A DNA stretch of 64,000 nt, from positions 243,106,836 through 243,170,835 of the forward strand of contig OZ005660.1 of NCBI GenBank assembly GCA_963930645.1, in the 5' to 3' direction. Position numbers and translations under genes: made by a program. This document shows, in pieces, positions 12,061 through 23,639 of this stretch (position 1 is its first letter; every line of letters begins with the position of its first letter). Below the pieces are notes generated by a model. That model ran no database searches. It had not been told where the DNA came from and saw only the letters and a program-made list of their open reading frames with translations. This DNA is from Salticus scenicus (lineage: Eukaryota > Arthropoda > Arachnida > Araneae > Salticidae).

Positions 12061-13155
12061 AACACAGTGTAGCATTACAGAACCAATTGGTTTAACCTTA
12101 GACCCCCCCCCCCCAAAAGCCTCTAATACAATATTAAATTTTTTTATCTTGCTGTTAGTGTTCAATGTTTGAAATATTTTTATAGGCAAAACGTTCACTT
12201 CTGCTCCAGAGTCTAACTTAAAAGTCATAGTTTTTCCTTCTACACATACAGTTTTAGTCCATTCTTTTACAGTGGGAGCTGAATCAATATATCTAACCCT
12301 CTGTATACTTAAAGAATTCACAAAAAATTCATCATCTGAATCACTATTTGTAGTTTCTGTATGAGCATTTTGAGACAAATTCTGCACTTGTTTATATCTA
12401 CACATAGATGAGAAATGATTCATTTTAGCACATTTAAAACATTTTTTCCCATAAGCTGGGCACTGACCTTTGACATGACGCCTATTGCATTTCTTGCACA
12501 AAAACATTTCAACAGTTGATGCATCCTCCCTCCACTTTCTGGTTGGCGTTCCGTCCGATTTAAATCCTCCTGTCTGTCTGTGCTTCATTAATTCTTTTTG
12601 TACGCTGTCCACATTTGGTTCTCTTAATGTCTGTGCTCGTATTTTATTTAATTCAGCTGCTCTGCCAAGCTCGATCGCTTTGGTTAAACTTAAATCATTT
12701 TCTCGCAGCATTCTTTCTTGCAAATTAACATCAGACACACCCAGAACGATACGATCTCTAATGACCGAGTCTGTTTGATCTCCAAATTCACAAGATTTTA
12801 CAAGTTTCTTTAAATCCGTCACGAAAGCATCAAATAATTCCTCTTCTTCTTGTTTTCGTCTATTAAACAAGAATCGCTCCACCACAACATTCTTTTTAGG
12901 AGCCGTGAATGCTTCAAATCTTTCAATCACTTTGTCATAATCACCCTGGTCTTCGATCGAGAGATTGAATGTATTGTACACTTCAACAGCTTCTTCACCT
13001 GCTGCATTTAAAAATATTGCCACTTTTACATCTTTATCCTTTGAAGCATTTTCCGAAGCCTTCATGTAGATTTCAAACAACTGTTTAAAACGTCGCCAAT
13101 TTTCGGCAACATTGCCTTCAAAACTTAAGCCTTGCGGTGGACGAACGAATTCCAT
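12025..13155 (-). CDS. Ty3/gypsy Gag-protease ORF (copy B)
   Basis: A 376-codon frame runs from an ATG at 13155. The N-terminal ~200 residues are a gag capsid-like helical domain (KVAIFLNAAGEEAVEVYNTF, DAFVTDLKKLVKSCEFG). Two zinc knuckles follow at about residues 220-252: a shortened one, CKKCNRRHVKGQC, and a CX2CX4HX4C one, CFKCAKMNHFSSMC. An aspartic protease follows with the active site DSGA near residue 315. The frame ends at the protease C-terminus while the RT frame starts about 40 bp earlier, so either a frameshift joins them or a one-base indel near 12030-12040 broke the polyprotein. A 12-C run (12103-12114) inside the protease is another possible indel site. Confidence 0.88.
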   Translation of the reverse strand: MEFVRPPQGLSFEGNVAENWRRFKQLFEIYMKASENASKDKDVKVAIFLNAAGEEAVEVYNTFNLSIEDQGDYDKVIERFEAFTAPKKNVVVERFLFNRRKQEEEELFDAFVTDLKKLVKSCEFGDQTDSVIRDRIVLGVSDVNLQERMLRENDLSLTKAIELGRAAELNKIRAQTLREPNVDSVQKELMKHRQTGGFKSDGTPTRKWREDASTVEMFLCKKCNRRHVKGQCPAYGKKCFKCAKMNHFSSMCRYKQVQNLSQNAHTETTNSDSDDEFFVNSLSIQRVRYIDSAPTVKEWTKTVCVEGKTMTFKLDSGAEVNVLPIKIFQTLNTNSKIKKFNIVLEAFGGGGSKVKPIGSVMLHCVVNDKDLILNIQ

Positions 13156-13220
13156 CTTAATTATCTATTTTGTGACTCAAACTGATTTCCGGCATAGTAA
13201 TTACCAATTCATTAACACTT

Positions 13221-13238
13221 GTTCACACGACTACGCCA
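13221..13238 (-). other. Primer binding site of gypsy copy B
   Basis: On the minus strand TGGCGTAGTCGTGTGAAC follows immediately after the LTR's terminal ACA. TGGCG pairs with the ...CGCCA 3' end of a tRNA, and the start resembles the tRNA-Ser-type primer sites (TGGCGCAGTCG) known from insect gypsy elements. The tRNA identity is inference. Confidence 0.65.
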
Positions 13239-13418
13239 TGTTCGATTCATTATAATCTCTTTAGATTATTATTAATATTACAAATACAAATAATACATTA
13301 TAAACGCGTTGTTTATTAAAACTTACATTGCTCCTAGCTCTTAGTTAACTGACAACCAGTGTTGCCAAATACATATAACAATCTAACTAACAACCAGTGT
13401 TGCCACATACATATAACA
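13239..13418 (-). repeat. 5' LTR of gypsy copy B (180 bp)
   Basis: On the minus strand it begins TGTTATATGTATGTGG and ends AATCGAACA, the TG...CA form of LTRs, and is directly followed by the primer site. It holds an AATAAA (in TTAATAAACAACG). The first ~80 bp contain a tandem duplication of GGCAACACTGGTTGT-containing sequence, so the true outer end could be at about 13380 instead. No partner LTR is in the window. Confidence 0.7.
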
Positions 13419-14267
13419 GCTTCAAAGATTAATCGGGCCCTGATCATAATCGAAAAAGAACTTATTTATTACATTTTTACATTGTTGGGAGATCAATTGC
13501 TTTAATTTTCGAATACTTTTAAATGATAAAAATGTATAATTTTTTATTTTATATCATGCTTTAAATACTTTGAATTCTCTTATTGCATGATTTTTTTACG
13601 TATTTATTTCCTAACATATGAGATAATTACATTATTTATTTTCTAGCTATTAGTTTTTAAGTTCTGTTGTGCAATATATTTAATATGTTAGATCTCAATG
13701 TATTTTTCTGATATATTTTAAAATACATATTTAAAATAACTATATAAAAATATATTTTTTGATTTTTTTGCTAGTATGCAAAATGTATCAGATTTCTTAA
13801 AATAAGTTAATAAAAATAAAGAAAATAAGGTGTATATTATTTGCTAGCATATAAAATATAAATTTCTTTTAAATAATAATTGCCATAATAAATTTTATAA
13901 ATAATATTTAAATAAGTAATTATTTTTATTTACATAATATTTTAAGAAAAAAAATCTATGGAATAAGCAAATGAAAATAAAATAAATAAAAATATTTTTT
14001 AATTTCTAAAGATATTAATATTTTTACAAATAATTATTGATAAAATTTTTATTTTTAACATAACTAAGTTATTATTATTAATAATGCGTAATTGAAATAA
14101 ATAAAATATGTATTTTTAGCTTGTAAAAGTATTACGTAAATATTTTTATAAAATAATAAAAAATAATTTCTGTTCTTCTGCCGTAGTTTTACATTTATTC
14201 ATGTATTACTTTACAACATTTAAGATTACCATATTTTTGTTAAAAATTTTCTAACTTTTTATATATA
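13419..14267. other. Extremely AT-rich spacer, nothing recognised
   Basis: Almost only A/T from about 13500 to 14260. No frames, no repeat structure beyond low complexity. Confidence 0.5.
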
Positions 14268-14475
14268 GGTTGAGTTCACGATACACAGCCTGGGCGAGCA
14301 CGGGCTTGCCCAGGTTAACCCACACCGTTCACAGACGGCATCACGTGATCATTTTTGGGTTACCCATGCATGCCCAAGGCGTTCACAGCTGGTGAATGGG
14401 TAGCCCGGGCTTTGCACACTTAACCCAGAAAAATTTTCAGGGGAAAGTGGTCACGTGATGGGTAAAATGCATGTT
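14268..14475 (+). repeat. Terminal repeat, left member of a distant inverted pair
   Basis: It begins GGTTGAGTTCACGATACACA and is GC-rich against an AT-rich background, with several GTTCAC, GGGCTTGCCC and CACGTGAT motifs. The first 23 bp occur exactly, inverted, at 40864-40886. The interiors of the two segments share similar motifs in a diverged order. It is either one end of a 26.6-kb unit or one of two separate MITE copies. Confidence 0.7.
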
Positions 14476-16195
14476 GTTTGTCAACATCGTAATATCTGAT
14501 GAGAATTACGATTTTTATTCGTTGTATTAGAATGTTAAACCTCACTTATATTAAGTTATTTTTTCTTACCAATTTTATCCCTTGAAAATTTCAGCAACAC
14601 ATGTGTATTTCAACAGACGTAGAAAAATTTATTTCATAAAATTTTAAATATAGAAATATTTTCATAATATACACCTTTACAGTAATTAATCTATATTTAA
14701 TCATTTGTTTTAAAAAGAAAATATTTTTATAAACTAGATTTCATTTATATAAACTGTGCGTTAAATAATGATGAGCAGTTTGAGTTATTATTTCAAATTA
14801 ATATTTATGTTTCTTTTTATACATTTTCACAAATTATTTTGATGATACAGGTATGAAACTTTTCAGGGGCTACCCCTGTATTCAGGGTTTTTGAAAAAAA
14901 TGCTATCCTTGAACTTCATCTTGAATTATTGTTGTATTTTAGAGATTTCTCATTTCGGATATTTTATTTACCTTGTAATGTATTAAGAATCCTCTAAATA
15001 TCACTTATGATAAGTACTACTTGTACTATTAATAATAGCCATATGATATCATTAAGTCTGCCATTGCCTTTCATTCTACATTCATGTAGCAGTTTTAGGA
15101 GGGTTTTGCATATCAAATAGTTTCACCCGCTGACTCTATTACAAATGGTTTAGATTGATAGCATAAATATTTTTTCATTTTTATGCTATTAAATTCATTT
15201 GATTTTAATCAGGGTTTATCACTCAATCTTAGCAGTTTTAGTTTTCTTCTGTTCCATTGTTTGTACTAATCTAAAAGATTTTGTAAAGTTGAAACATACT
15301 TATAAATGTTTACAATATTCACTATATTTTGATAAAAAGTATTAATATATATTTAAGTCAAATACAAAGAAATGCTGATAAGTCATTTGATGTCAGCAAT
15401 GATATTTTTCCTGAACATATTTCTTAAAATTTATTTGTGTTAAGTGAAACTGTATTCAATGTGCTTGTTATTATTCAATACTGCAATGATTGAAATGATA
15501 TCTCTTTATATTTTAAAATAAAACGACATATCACATGTCATTTTTTGAAGGCAATTTTAAAGCTTTGCAGCATTGAGTAATATTTTACACAAGGTTGTTA
15601 TAGACTAAATCACTAAATGTCAAATTTGTTTCCTAGCATAGCAATTTTACTTTCGGATGTGTTTAGTTACTGACTATATGATACAATTTGCCAACTAGTA
15701 AACAGTCATATTTGGGAGATACAAGTGAATGGTTGCCGTAATCATAGGCCTGATGTATAGTGTGTTGTGCTAATGTATTTATGCTTAATTGTATGGTAAC
15801 CTCTCAATAAAGAAAGTTATTTTCACTTTAGTAGAAAGAAGGCAGGGTTGGCTTGATTTTATCCGACCCAATAAAACCCACCTGAAAAAACCCAAGTGTT
15901 TTTTTCAAAGTCCTTATTTAAAATTCCACTTTTATCTAACTTATAATAAACATATAAATATAAAACAAATATTATGTACATTAATAGAACATTGAACAAA
16001 GAATTTTCAGAAATATTGGAGGTTCTCAAACTGCTCTGTAGGAAAAAAAATCTCCCATGGAAAAAAATTATAATTATCTTATTAAAACATAATAAAAAAT
16101 TACCTATACAAAAGCAAGAAAAACTAGTATGTTGTGGCAACCACATGACTTTCTTCTATATTTTCATAAACAAATTCACTCAGTACAAATAATTT
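14476..16195. other. AT-rich spacer, no gene recognised
   Basis: No repeat copies or coding signals were identified. Frames at 15789-16192 are short, overlap on both strands and lie in low-complexity DNA. Confidence 0.4.
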
Positions 16196-16640
16196 ATTAA
16201 AATTATTATTTAAAAAAATTATCTTCCATGATAATGCAGACAATTTCCATATTAGAGAAGTATAACATAAAATATCCAAAAAATGTGAAATTTATTCTCA
16301 ATATTACATAAAAAAAATCTTTTTTTGATTAAAAATAAAAAAAATTTATAACTTTATTTTAAATTATCGCAGATCGATGGTTCAACCATTCGTTTTAAAG
16401 GTATTGGCGAGCTCTTTTGAAAGATACCCATCACGAAAATTTACTTCGCTCGAGGGGAACCTCACCGACAGGAGGGGAAGCGAGGCTCCTACATACACAA
16501 TTTTTTTTTCCAATTTTTACCGAAAGTTGATAGGCACTAATTTATGTCAATGTGTAACTACATACCAATTTGTATGAAATTCTGTGCAGTAGTACCTGAG
16601 ATACAGTCACCACAAAATTCTGTCACACACACAGACAGAC
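16196..16640 (+). repeat. Dispersed repeat family R1, copy 1
   Basis: It shares long stretches with the reverse complement of 46620-47236: GGTTCAACCATTCGTTTTAA, GGCGAGCTCTTTTGAAAGAT, GAGGCGAGGCTCC, and ends near a CA-rich tract (CACACACACAGACAGAC) where copy 2 has its (TG)n run. It looks like a transposable-element fragment, but I cannot name the family. Confidence 0.7.
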
Positions 16641-17116
16641 ATTTTCTAAAAAGGGTTAAATCATGTTCTACAGCTCTCAAAACATGTAAATCCATCAAAA
16701 ATCCGAAGTTGAAAATTTTTACGAATCCAACACTTTCTTCTTTTGAATATAGAAGAAAGTAAAAAGTTGTTTATTAATATAAAGAAAATTGTGAGACTCG
16801 AGGAATAAAAAAAAAAAAAAAAAATTAAATTAAAACGTCTTGAAAACTGTTGTGCAACACTGTTAAGTAACGTAGAGGGGCAATAATTAAAAATATTTTA
16901 TGAGAATTTAGTGACTATGAAAAATTTAATAAAGCAACACTAAATAATTATTAAAATCCAGTTTTTTGTTGTAAAGGGCAGATAAACAGAATTTTAGAAT
17001 AACAATTATATAATTAAAAAAAATTTTACTTTATAACTTAATCATAATAAGACTTTAGAAATTTTGATTTTAATGTATAATTAATGTATAATTTTTTGTA
17101 ATTATCTTATTATGAA

Positions 17117-17575
17117 CTAGCCGCCTACGGCGACCAGCTGGTTCACGATCCTTGAAAAATCATCCGACTTTCCGACTCTCGCTCAGTGGCACCTTTTCCC
17201 CATTTCAGGTCCTACAACAGCTTATTGATGTATAGTGAAAGTAGCTTTATTAAAAAATTTAATCTCAGTAAATTCCTGCTTGGTAGCACCCTCTTCTCGT
17301 TTCAATATCTGAAACAGCCTGTTCGCTCATCGTGTTATGATCTTTGAAATTTCTGACTTTAGCAATGTCCCACTTGAAGGTGCCTTATCTCCATTTTAGA
17401 ACTTACAACAACTTCCTTGCTCATACTGCAAATAGCTTTGAAAATTTTAACTGTAGCAAATTTCTGCTCTGTGGCAACTAAGGCGCCGCTTTACGTTTCA
17501 TGATTTGAAACTGCCTGTTCGCTCACCATGTAAAGGACCTTTGAAAATTGTGATTGTGGCAAATCTGCAACCTGG
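17117..17575. repeat. Degenerate ~100-bp tandem array with a Helitron-like end
   Basis: About four to five diverged units recur with TTTGAAAATT...GTAGCAAATT...CTGAAACAGCCTGTTCGCTCA. The left edge on the minus strand reads GCCGTAGGCGGCTAGT, a small hairpin followed by CTAGT, which matches the 3' end convention of Helitrons. No autonomous protein is present. Confidence 0.5.
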
Positions 17576-17923
17576 TTGGGCCTATGGTCTCCCAATCTTT
17601 TCCCTGTAAGTAATTCACTCATAATCAGAATTGGAGATATTGAATTATTAAAATGTCAAACCGTCCTCTGGCGACAAAGATTTGAAATATATTACTCTTC
17701 AATTTCAATTTAAATGACTTTTAAAATGATATTTTACCTATGAAATTATCTTAATTAGAAGCTGAGATACAAAGGTAATATAAGCATTGTTATAAAAAAA
17801 GTTGTATCTGATTTTTCTCTGAAACTTGCATCTGCGGGCTAAATAGTGTTAAAAATCCTCAATACAAAATGTGAGTGGAGTATCGGAATTCGAAAGCCTG
17901 CATCATAATTAAAATTAGAGATA

Positions 17924-18173
17924 CAGTAAGACCCCGCTTAACGCGGGGGATATGTTCCATCAAAGTAGAGCGTAATGCGAAACAGCGCTAAACAAGGCGT
18001 CTGTATAAAAATATAAATGCGTCCGTACAGCACCGCACTAAACAAGAAACACAACTACATTGTTTCGGATATGTTATTTGGAAGCCTAGCGCTGCGCGCG
18101 CACAATTTCGGGGAATCCCCGGGTTGAAATAAAAGAGCACTAAACCGAAACAGCGTTAAGCAGGGTCTTACTG
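17924..18173. mobile_element. 250-bp MITE with TA duplication (Tc1/mariner or pogo type)
   Basis: The ends read CAGTAAGACCCCGCTTAACG on the left and, inverted, CAGTAAGACCCTGCTTAACG on the right, flanked by TA at 17922-17923 and 18174-18175. CAGT ends, TA duplication and no coding content define a deletion derivative of a Tc1/mariner-Tigger type transposon. Confidence 0.9.
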
Positions 18174-18603
18174 TATTGTAATAAAGGCGGTCTGGCTTTG
18201 AGTCCTTCTATACAAACTAATTTAATTTATGTTACATATTAGTTTTAACAGAAATCATCTTACGATTTCTCTGAAAACTGACTAACATATATATTTAATG
18301 GAATTCTAAAAATACATATATTATATATGGATATGAAAACATGTACAAACTGACCAAAACCAAACTGATAAATACTTTTAAAATTCGTTAAAAATAACTA
18401 AATTATACTCTAATCTATTCTTAAGATATTAAGAATAAACAATTTACACATCAAAATTTGATTTTTTTTTTTCCTCCTTGAATTAGAAAATACATTAAAA
18501 AACAAGTCCTTCTGGTTCAATTGGAAGAATAGTTTTCTTTTTTTGGAATTGGTCACTATTTTTAAAGAAGGTGGTGATTAAACTTGATTAATGAACTCGG
18601 TTA

Positions 18604-18700
18604 AGATATATGTATGAGCTCGGCAAGGTCAATGAGTGTAGCCTGGAATTGAACGTGGCACTTCTTGTCTACCAGAGAGAAGAATCTCTCCATTTAGAAA
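18604..18700 (-). mobile_element. tRNA-derived SINE, head fragment (copy 2)
   Basis: On the minus strand GGTAGACAAGAAGTGC is followed by a B-box-like GTTCAATTCC and a CTCATTGACCTTGC stretch, aligning with the head of the SINE at 5945-6200. The body is absent. Confidence 0.55.
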
Positions 18701-18859
18701 TGTTTTTGTAGAAGAATTAGTTCAAGTATGTTAATATAATAAGAAAAACAAAATCATTGCTAAAATGCTTTTAAAATTCGAATAAACTAATAATAGGCAA
18801 TAATTATGAAATATATATTTATGTATATAGATGAATAATGTAAATATGAATAGTTAAAA

Positions 18860-19035
18860 TTATCCTGCACTCAAAGCTGGTTGACATGAGGTACCGGGTT
18901 CGAACCCAGGTCGGCCTAGTCGTTCTAAGTTTTTCATGGTTTTCTCCAAAACTTGCATAAATACGGACTAGGATCCCTTAAAAAGACCTCCATATAATGC
19001 CTTCCCTCTCACGCCTAGGACGTTTGTGCAGTCAA
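18860..19035 (+). mobile_element. tRNA-derived SINE (copy 3), intact B box
   Basis: The head has AGCTGGTTGACATGAGG and a perfect pol III B box GGTTCGAACCC at about 18898-18908. The body has CTCCAAAACTTGCATAA and CTAGGATCCCTTAAAAAG, matching copy 1. It ends at GCAGTCAATC, where a Helitron-like TC start follows. Confidence 0.75.
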
Positions 19036-21075
19036 TCTATATATTAATTTGAAACATGTTTTTGTCTGTGTCTACTATATTGAGAGAACGGCTAGGTGTA
19101 AAAATTCGGTTGAGGTGTCTAAAAAAAGGTCTTGGTCTGTAGATGTGCTATGAAAAGAGAAAAATAAAAAAAAGTCGAACGTCCCAATTAATATACGAAA
19201 AATGCAATTTTTTAGAATGACGTCATTTTCGGAAATGCAACAATATAGCGAGTTAATCTGAATTTTTATTGCCTTATAAAAACAAAGTTCACATGTTATC
19301 ATTTTATTTTTTAATTATTGTTCCTTTTTTACAGTGTGGCAACAGGAAAAAATATTTATTTATTTCGCCGTTTTTTCTCTTATTTCTTTATTTCATTTTT
19401 GGAAATGCAAAAATACAGCAAGTTAATCTGAATTTTTATTGCCTTATAAAAGCAAAGTTCACGTGTTATCATTTTATTTTTTAATTATTGTGCCTTTTTT
19501 ACAGTGTGGCAACAGGAAAGAATCTATATATTAATTTGAAACATGTTTTTGTCTGTCTCCACTATATTGAGAGAACTACTTGGTGTAAAAATTTGGTTGA
19601 GGTGTCTAAAAAAACGTCTTGGTCTGTAGATGTGCTATGAAAAGAGAAAAATTTAAAAAAAGCCGAACGGTTTCGGGGGGGAAACGGGTTAAAAACACGT
19701 TTACGAGCTTAACTAAGCTCCAAATTACTTCACGGTGAAGAAATTGTACCTTTTGGTACTAGAGTCGAACAATAAAAAATAACTTTCTGCGAATTTGGAA
19801 TTTTCGATTTTAAAGGGGGAAAGTAGATTTGGAGGAAGGGGGGAAATTAGTTTGAGAGGGAAATCCGTTCTAGACTCACACATGTAGCACCTCATTTTAA
19901 AGGTTTTGAAAAATCATGTTGATTGGAGATGTTTGTATACAATATAGGGCGTCCCCTGGTGGTGAAAAATGGAACAAGGTGATTTTGCAGTAAGCCCTAT
20001 CATGTTACACCTTTTTTTAAAGGTCTTGGTATTTCCTGACCGTTGGTGATGTTCGTACAGAACACACTGTGCCCCCTGGTGGTGGAAAGAGCAACTAAAG
20101 GATTTTGCAATTGACACCACCATGTGACACCTTATTTGAAAGGTCTTGGAAATTCAAGACAATTGGTGATAAAGGTCTTAAAATTTCATGTTGATTGGGA
20201 ATGTTTGTATACAATAAGTGCGACCCTGGTGGTTAAAAATGGAACTAGGTGATTTTACAGTAGACCCTATCATGTTACACCTTATTTTAAAGGTCTTGGT
20301 AATTCCTGACCGTTGGTGTTGTTCGTATAGAACACGCATTGTCCCCTGGCGGTGAAAAGTGCAACTAAAGGATTTTGCAGTTGACACCACCATGTGGCAC
20401 CTTATATGAAAGGTCTAGGAAATTCAAGGCAATTGGTGATGTTCGTATACAACATAGTGCACCCTCTGGTGGAGGAAAGTGGATTTTGCAGCACGTGCGT
20501 AGCATGTCTGCTATACAGTGCTGCAGCCACAGGTAGCGGTAACACAAGTCTAGAGGTTCGTTCGGTTCAAGATTAATTTTTGAAAATTTTTTCATGTTAT
20601 TAGCGGGCTGCATATATGCTGCCGCAGGCACCGGGTCACGAGCCCGAGTTCCATTCTGTTTGAGGTAATTTTTTTTTTTTTGTTACAGATGATTATTTTT
20701 TTTATGATGCTTTCTTTTAAAAATAGAAATTCAAACAAAATCGAGTTAAAGATGTAAAACCATACAAATTTAAGGTTATTACCATAGGCCCGAACAACGC
20801 CGGTCGGGTCAGCTAACATGTAGTATTTAACAGAATAGAAAATAAAAGATAGCAACTGTTTATTTGGGTCAGTTTGACGTCACATTGACAGTACTTTGTA
20901 GAAAGTGATGTCATATATAATATTTCTAAGTATTTTTCCGAATTTCTTTTTTTTAAGTGAAATGTCGTAAAATATATTACATATTTTAACTTGAAATATA
21001 TTTATAATGATGCAATGATTTTTGAAACATTACAATCAATAAAGTGATCGTCGAATTTGACGGGTTTCAGCTAGT
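19036..21075 (+). mobile_element. Helitron-like non-autonomous repeat with internal duplications
   Basis: It starts TCTATATATTAATTTGAAAC and ends in TTTCAGCTAGT, agreeing with the 5'-TC and CTRR-3' ends of Helitrons. Inside, a ~145-bp block at 19036-19180 is repeated at 19523-19665, and a ~105-bp block around 19250-19360 is repeated around 19420-19520, so the 5' part has been duplicated. A second possible end (GGGTCAGCTAAC) lies near 20815. No Rep/helicase protein is present, so the class is a structural inference. Confidence 0.45.
19890..20490 (+). repeat. ~120-bp tandem array, five units with CCCCTGGTGG cores
   Basis: The CCCTGGTGG-type core recurs at about 19951, 20071, 20221, 20341 and 20461, spaced 120, 150, 120 and 120 bp. 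Each unit also has AAAGGTCTTGG, a TGTTCGTA-type block and GACACCACCATGT-type flanks. The 20071 unit on the minus strand reads CCACCAGGGGGCAC, an exact match to the known CTCF core consensus; the others differ at one or a few bases. Confidence 0.85.
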
Positions 21076-22242
21076 AGGCTTTATTCCCAAACACATCTTA
21101 TTTATAAAATCATTTGCCTTAATTTTAAGAGGAGGGATAGGAAAAATCCGTTTTTGGCATGAAATTTTGGATTTTTGAATAAAACTCTGCAAAGAATGGA
21201 ACAAAGATGTAAAAAACAGCCATGCGAGTTCTTTAGGATATTTCCAAAACACGTTTTTAATTTTTTGGACCTGCGATTGTTTTTTTTTTTTTTGGTTGGT
21301 TGGGGGGGGGGGGGGTGTATTGTATGTGTTACAAAGGGCAAATTTGAGACACCCTTTTTAGAGCTAAATTTGTCCTGGGAAATTTATGAGAGCTGCAGTC
21401 ATGAAGTTTGGTGCTTGGATTTTTTATATGTATCTGACAACTAAAGAAACGGGATTTATCGAAATACCCCCACTTTCCCCCTGGAGGGCAGGAAGAAAAA
21501 AACGAATTGCTTCATGGTGAAGAAATTGTACATGGTGAGATTAGAATTGAGTATATATAAAACAAATACCATTTTTAATTATTGATTCTTAAAAAAAGAG
21601 AGGGGAAAATCGTTTTTTGGGGGGAAATTTCAGAAATTCCGGATTTTTTAGTAGCTTTATTAAAGATGTTACAAAGGTATTTCCAAAGATATTTTCTCTC
21701 TTGTGATTTTCGATTTATTTATTTATTTTTTGGGAAGGGGGGGGGGTTTAAAGTAGCAAATTCAAGACACCCCCCCCCCCTCTTTTAGCGGTAAATTTGT
21801 CTTTGGAAATCTATGGAATGTACAATAACGAAATTTGGTGTGTAAATTGTTTATATGTATCTGACACTTATTGTAATGGGATTTTACAAAATCCTCCCCC
21901 CCCCCTTGAGGACGAGGGGGCTATAAACACGTGTAAAAACACATTTTTACATTTCAATTTACCTTAAATTATCTTAGAATGGCAAACTTTGGTGTGTGGA
22001 TGTTTATTAGGTGTACGCAGTATGTACTTTGTCGAGATTTCGCAAAACTTCGAACTTAGCCACTAGGGAAGGGGAAGTAAGAATCGGGTAAGTTGCTGCC
22101 GAAAGCAGTGGGAACATGGACTCCTCACTTTGCAAGCAAGAAAAATCTCTACCGAACACAACGGGAACTTTAACTCAGGTTAATTAATAACGATAAGGGA
22201 TTGTGACAACTCATTTAAATATTGTCCGGCAAAGCTTGCTAG
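21076..22242 (+). repeat. Helitron-like block with two ~440-bp diverged repeats
   Basis: Two or more tandem units share AAATTTGTC...GGAAAT(T/C)TATG, TTATATGTATCTGACA and GGTGAAGAAATTGTAC, separated by G or C homopolymers (21302-21315, 21738-21747, 21770-21780, 21895-21905). It ends AAAGCTTGCTAGT at 22243. Frames here are shadows of the homopolymers. Confidence 0.5.
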
Positions 22243-23202
22243 TCTATATATAAATAAATGGCTAAGAGATTTTTGACTCTGTCTGTGTGTTGAGGCAAGT
22301 TGCCACCAGATTTTCATACTTTAGTTAATTTTAAAAAATCTAATAGTCCGATCGATAAGTTAATTAAACCGACGGATTCAGAAAAAATGCCCCTTTCATT
22401 TGGTACCTTATTTGTAACAAAACTTTGATTAGATTTTTTTAAAATTAATTAAAATGTGAAAATAATAACCTGGTAAAAGCTTTAAAAATGGACATTTTAC
22501 TTCAATTTTTTCAATACTGTCTGTTTCAAAACTGTCATCTGATAAGCACCCAAATAGAAGCCCACTGGTAAGCTATTGTCACAGGCAATAGGGACAGACA
22601 CCCGAGAATGAGTGGGTCACTGCCAAAGGCAGCGGGAAACCAAAGCGGGCTTTAAAGTAATTTCATGATGTCTTTAAATTTTATTTTTGTTTGTAAAACG
22701 ATATAGAAAAGAGATTTCCTTCACACATTCACGCCGGCGTGAACCACCGGTGGGTCACAGCTACAGTCAGCAGAAAAATATCCGAGCACTAGCAATGATC
22801 TCTGTCCAAAAAAAGTACACTTAATAGTGCTTTGTTAAATAAATCCTTGACTAATCATGTTCTTAGTCAGTCTAAGAACATGATTCGATAAGGATTTATT
22901 GAACAAAACAGTTTTAAGTGTACTTTTTCGATATCAGAATTATTGGCTAGCGCTCGGAAACTTTTGAGTAGACTATGCAAACAAAATGTGCCGGCATGAA
23001 TGTGTTAAATATAGTGACCAGCGAAGCAAGAAAAGCCTTCGTTAATTGACTACCTTCATTGATTTCATTAATTAAAAAATGGTTTCGTTAACAAACTTTG
23101 ATCTATTGGCATGCAGGCCGAGTTTTGTACATATCGAGTTTGATTTTGAAATTTTTCCCGCATTCGGAAATCGGTACGTTTCTGAACCGGGGCTTTGCTA
23201 GT
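22243..23202 (+). mobile_element. Helitron-like element of 960 bp (family H1, copy 1)
   Basis: It starts TCTATATATAAATAAATGG and ends GGGGCTTTGCTAGT. The interior has AGGCAATAGGGACAG and a hairpin CTGCCAAAGGCAG-type motif. The block from about 22486 to 22700 matches 57290-57480 in inverted orientation. The same GCTGCC..GGCAGC hairpin forms the core of the 155-bp satellite at 36.7 kb. Confidence 0.5.
22764..22974. mobile_element. Nested hairpin MITE (~211 bp)
   Basis: It is one imperfect inverted repeat centred near 22870, with arms sharing TCCGAGC(A/G)CTAGC, AAGTACACTTAA and AATAAATCCTT, plus the exact pair CTAAGAACATGATT / AATCATGTTCTTAG. CAGTC follows TA at 22762-22763, suggesting a Tc1/mariner-type end. 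It sits inside the 22243-23202 repeat and so is younger than it. Confidence 0.75.
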
Positions 23203-23639
23203 AGTCGATAAAGATTTATATCATTTTCTTTCTAATTGGTTGTTATAGTTTCATAATTTTTAATAAAATTATTAAAAATTGTATTGAAGATGATTTTTCT
23301 TGTTTTCTATGTTTGTTTCTGATCAAACTGCTTTTTTCCCAACATGTTTTGTTGATTAGTTAGATCACTGAAAAGCTCACTATCTTATGCCGCCAATGGG
23401 CTATTATAACTGCGGACAATTGGATGCAGAATGGTAAAATATTAATAATTAAAAAAAAAAAAAAAAGCACCAAGTGGACCAACAGACTAATTTTTCCCTT
23501 ATAAATGTGAATTGCACTATTAAACACTATTTGAATGCATACTTGCAGCCAATATTATACAAGAATTGAAAGATTTATCATATTTCAGAAGACACTTTAG
23601 GCTCAGGAAATAGAAGCTCTTGTGAAAATATTAGTTTTT
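23203..23639. other. AT-rich spacer
   Basis: Only a poly-A run at about 23450-23466 stands out. No gene or repeat copy identified. Confidence 0.4.

Larger units (their letters stand above)
10873..13418 (-). mobile_element. Ty3/gypsy retrotransposon, 5' part (copy B)
   Basis: From right to left it has an LTR (13239-13418), a primer site, gag-protease and RT, ending abruptly inside RNase H at about 10873. Most of RNase H, the integrase and the 3' LTR are missing. The gene order gag-PR-RT-RNase H is that of Ty3/gypsy (Metaviridae-type) elements. Copy A at 1-1888 is the same family and overlaps it over the RT/RNase H part. Confidence 0.9.

Noticed and set aside
18880..18930. tRNA gene
   Set aside because: Only a B box and partial head are present, followed by a body shared with other copies. 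It is a SINE, and no full cloverleaf could be formed.
21102..21788. Frames with Gly/Pro/Lys runs
   Set aside because: They cross G, C and T homopolymers in a repeat block; not credible as proteins.
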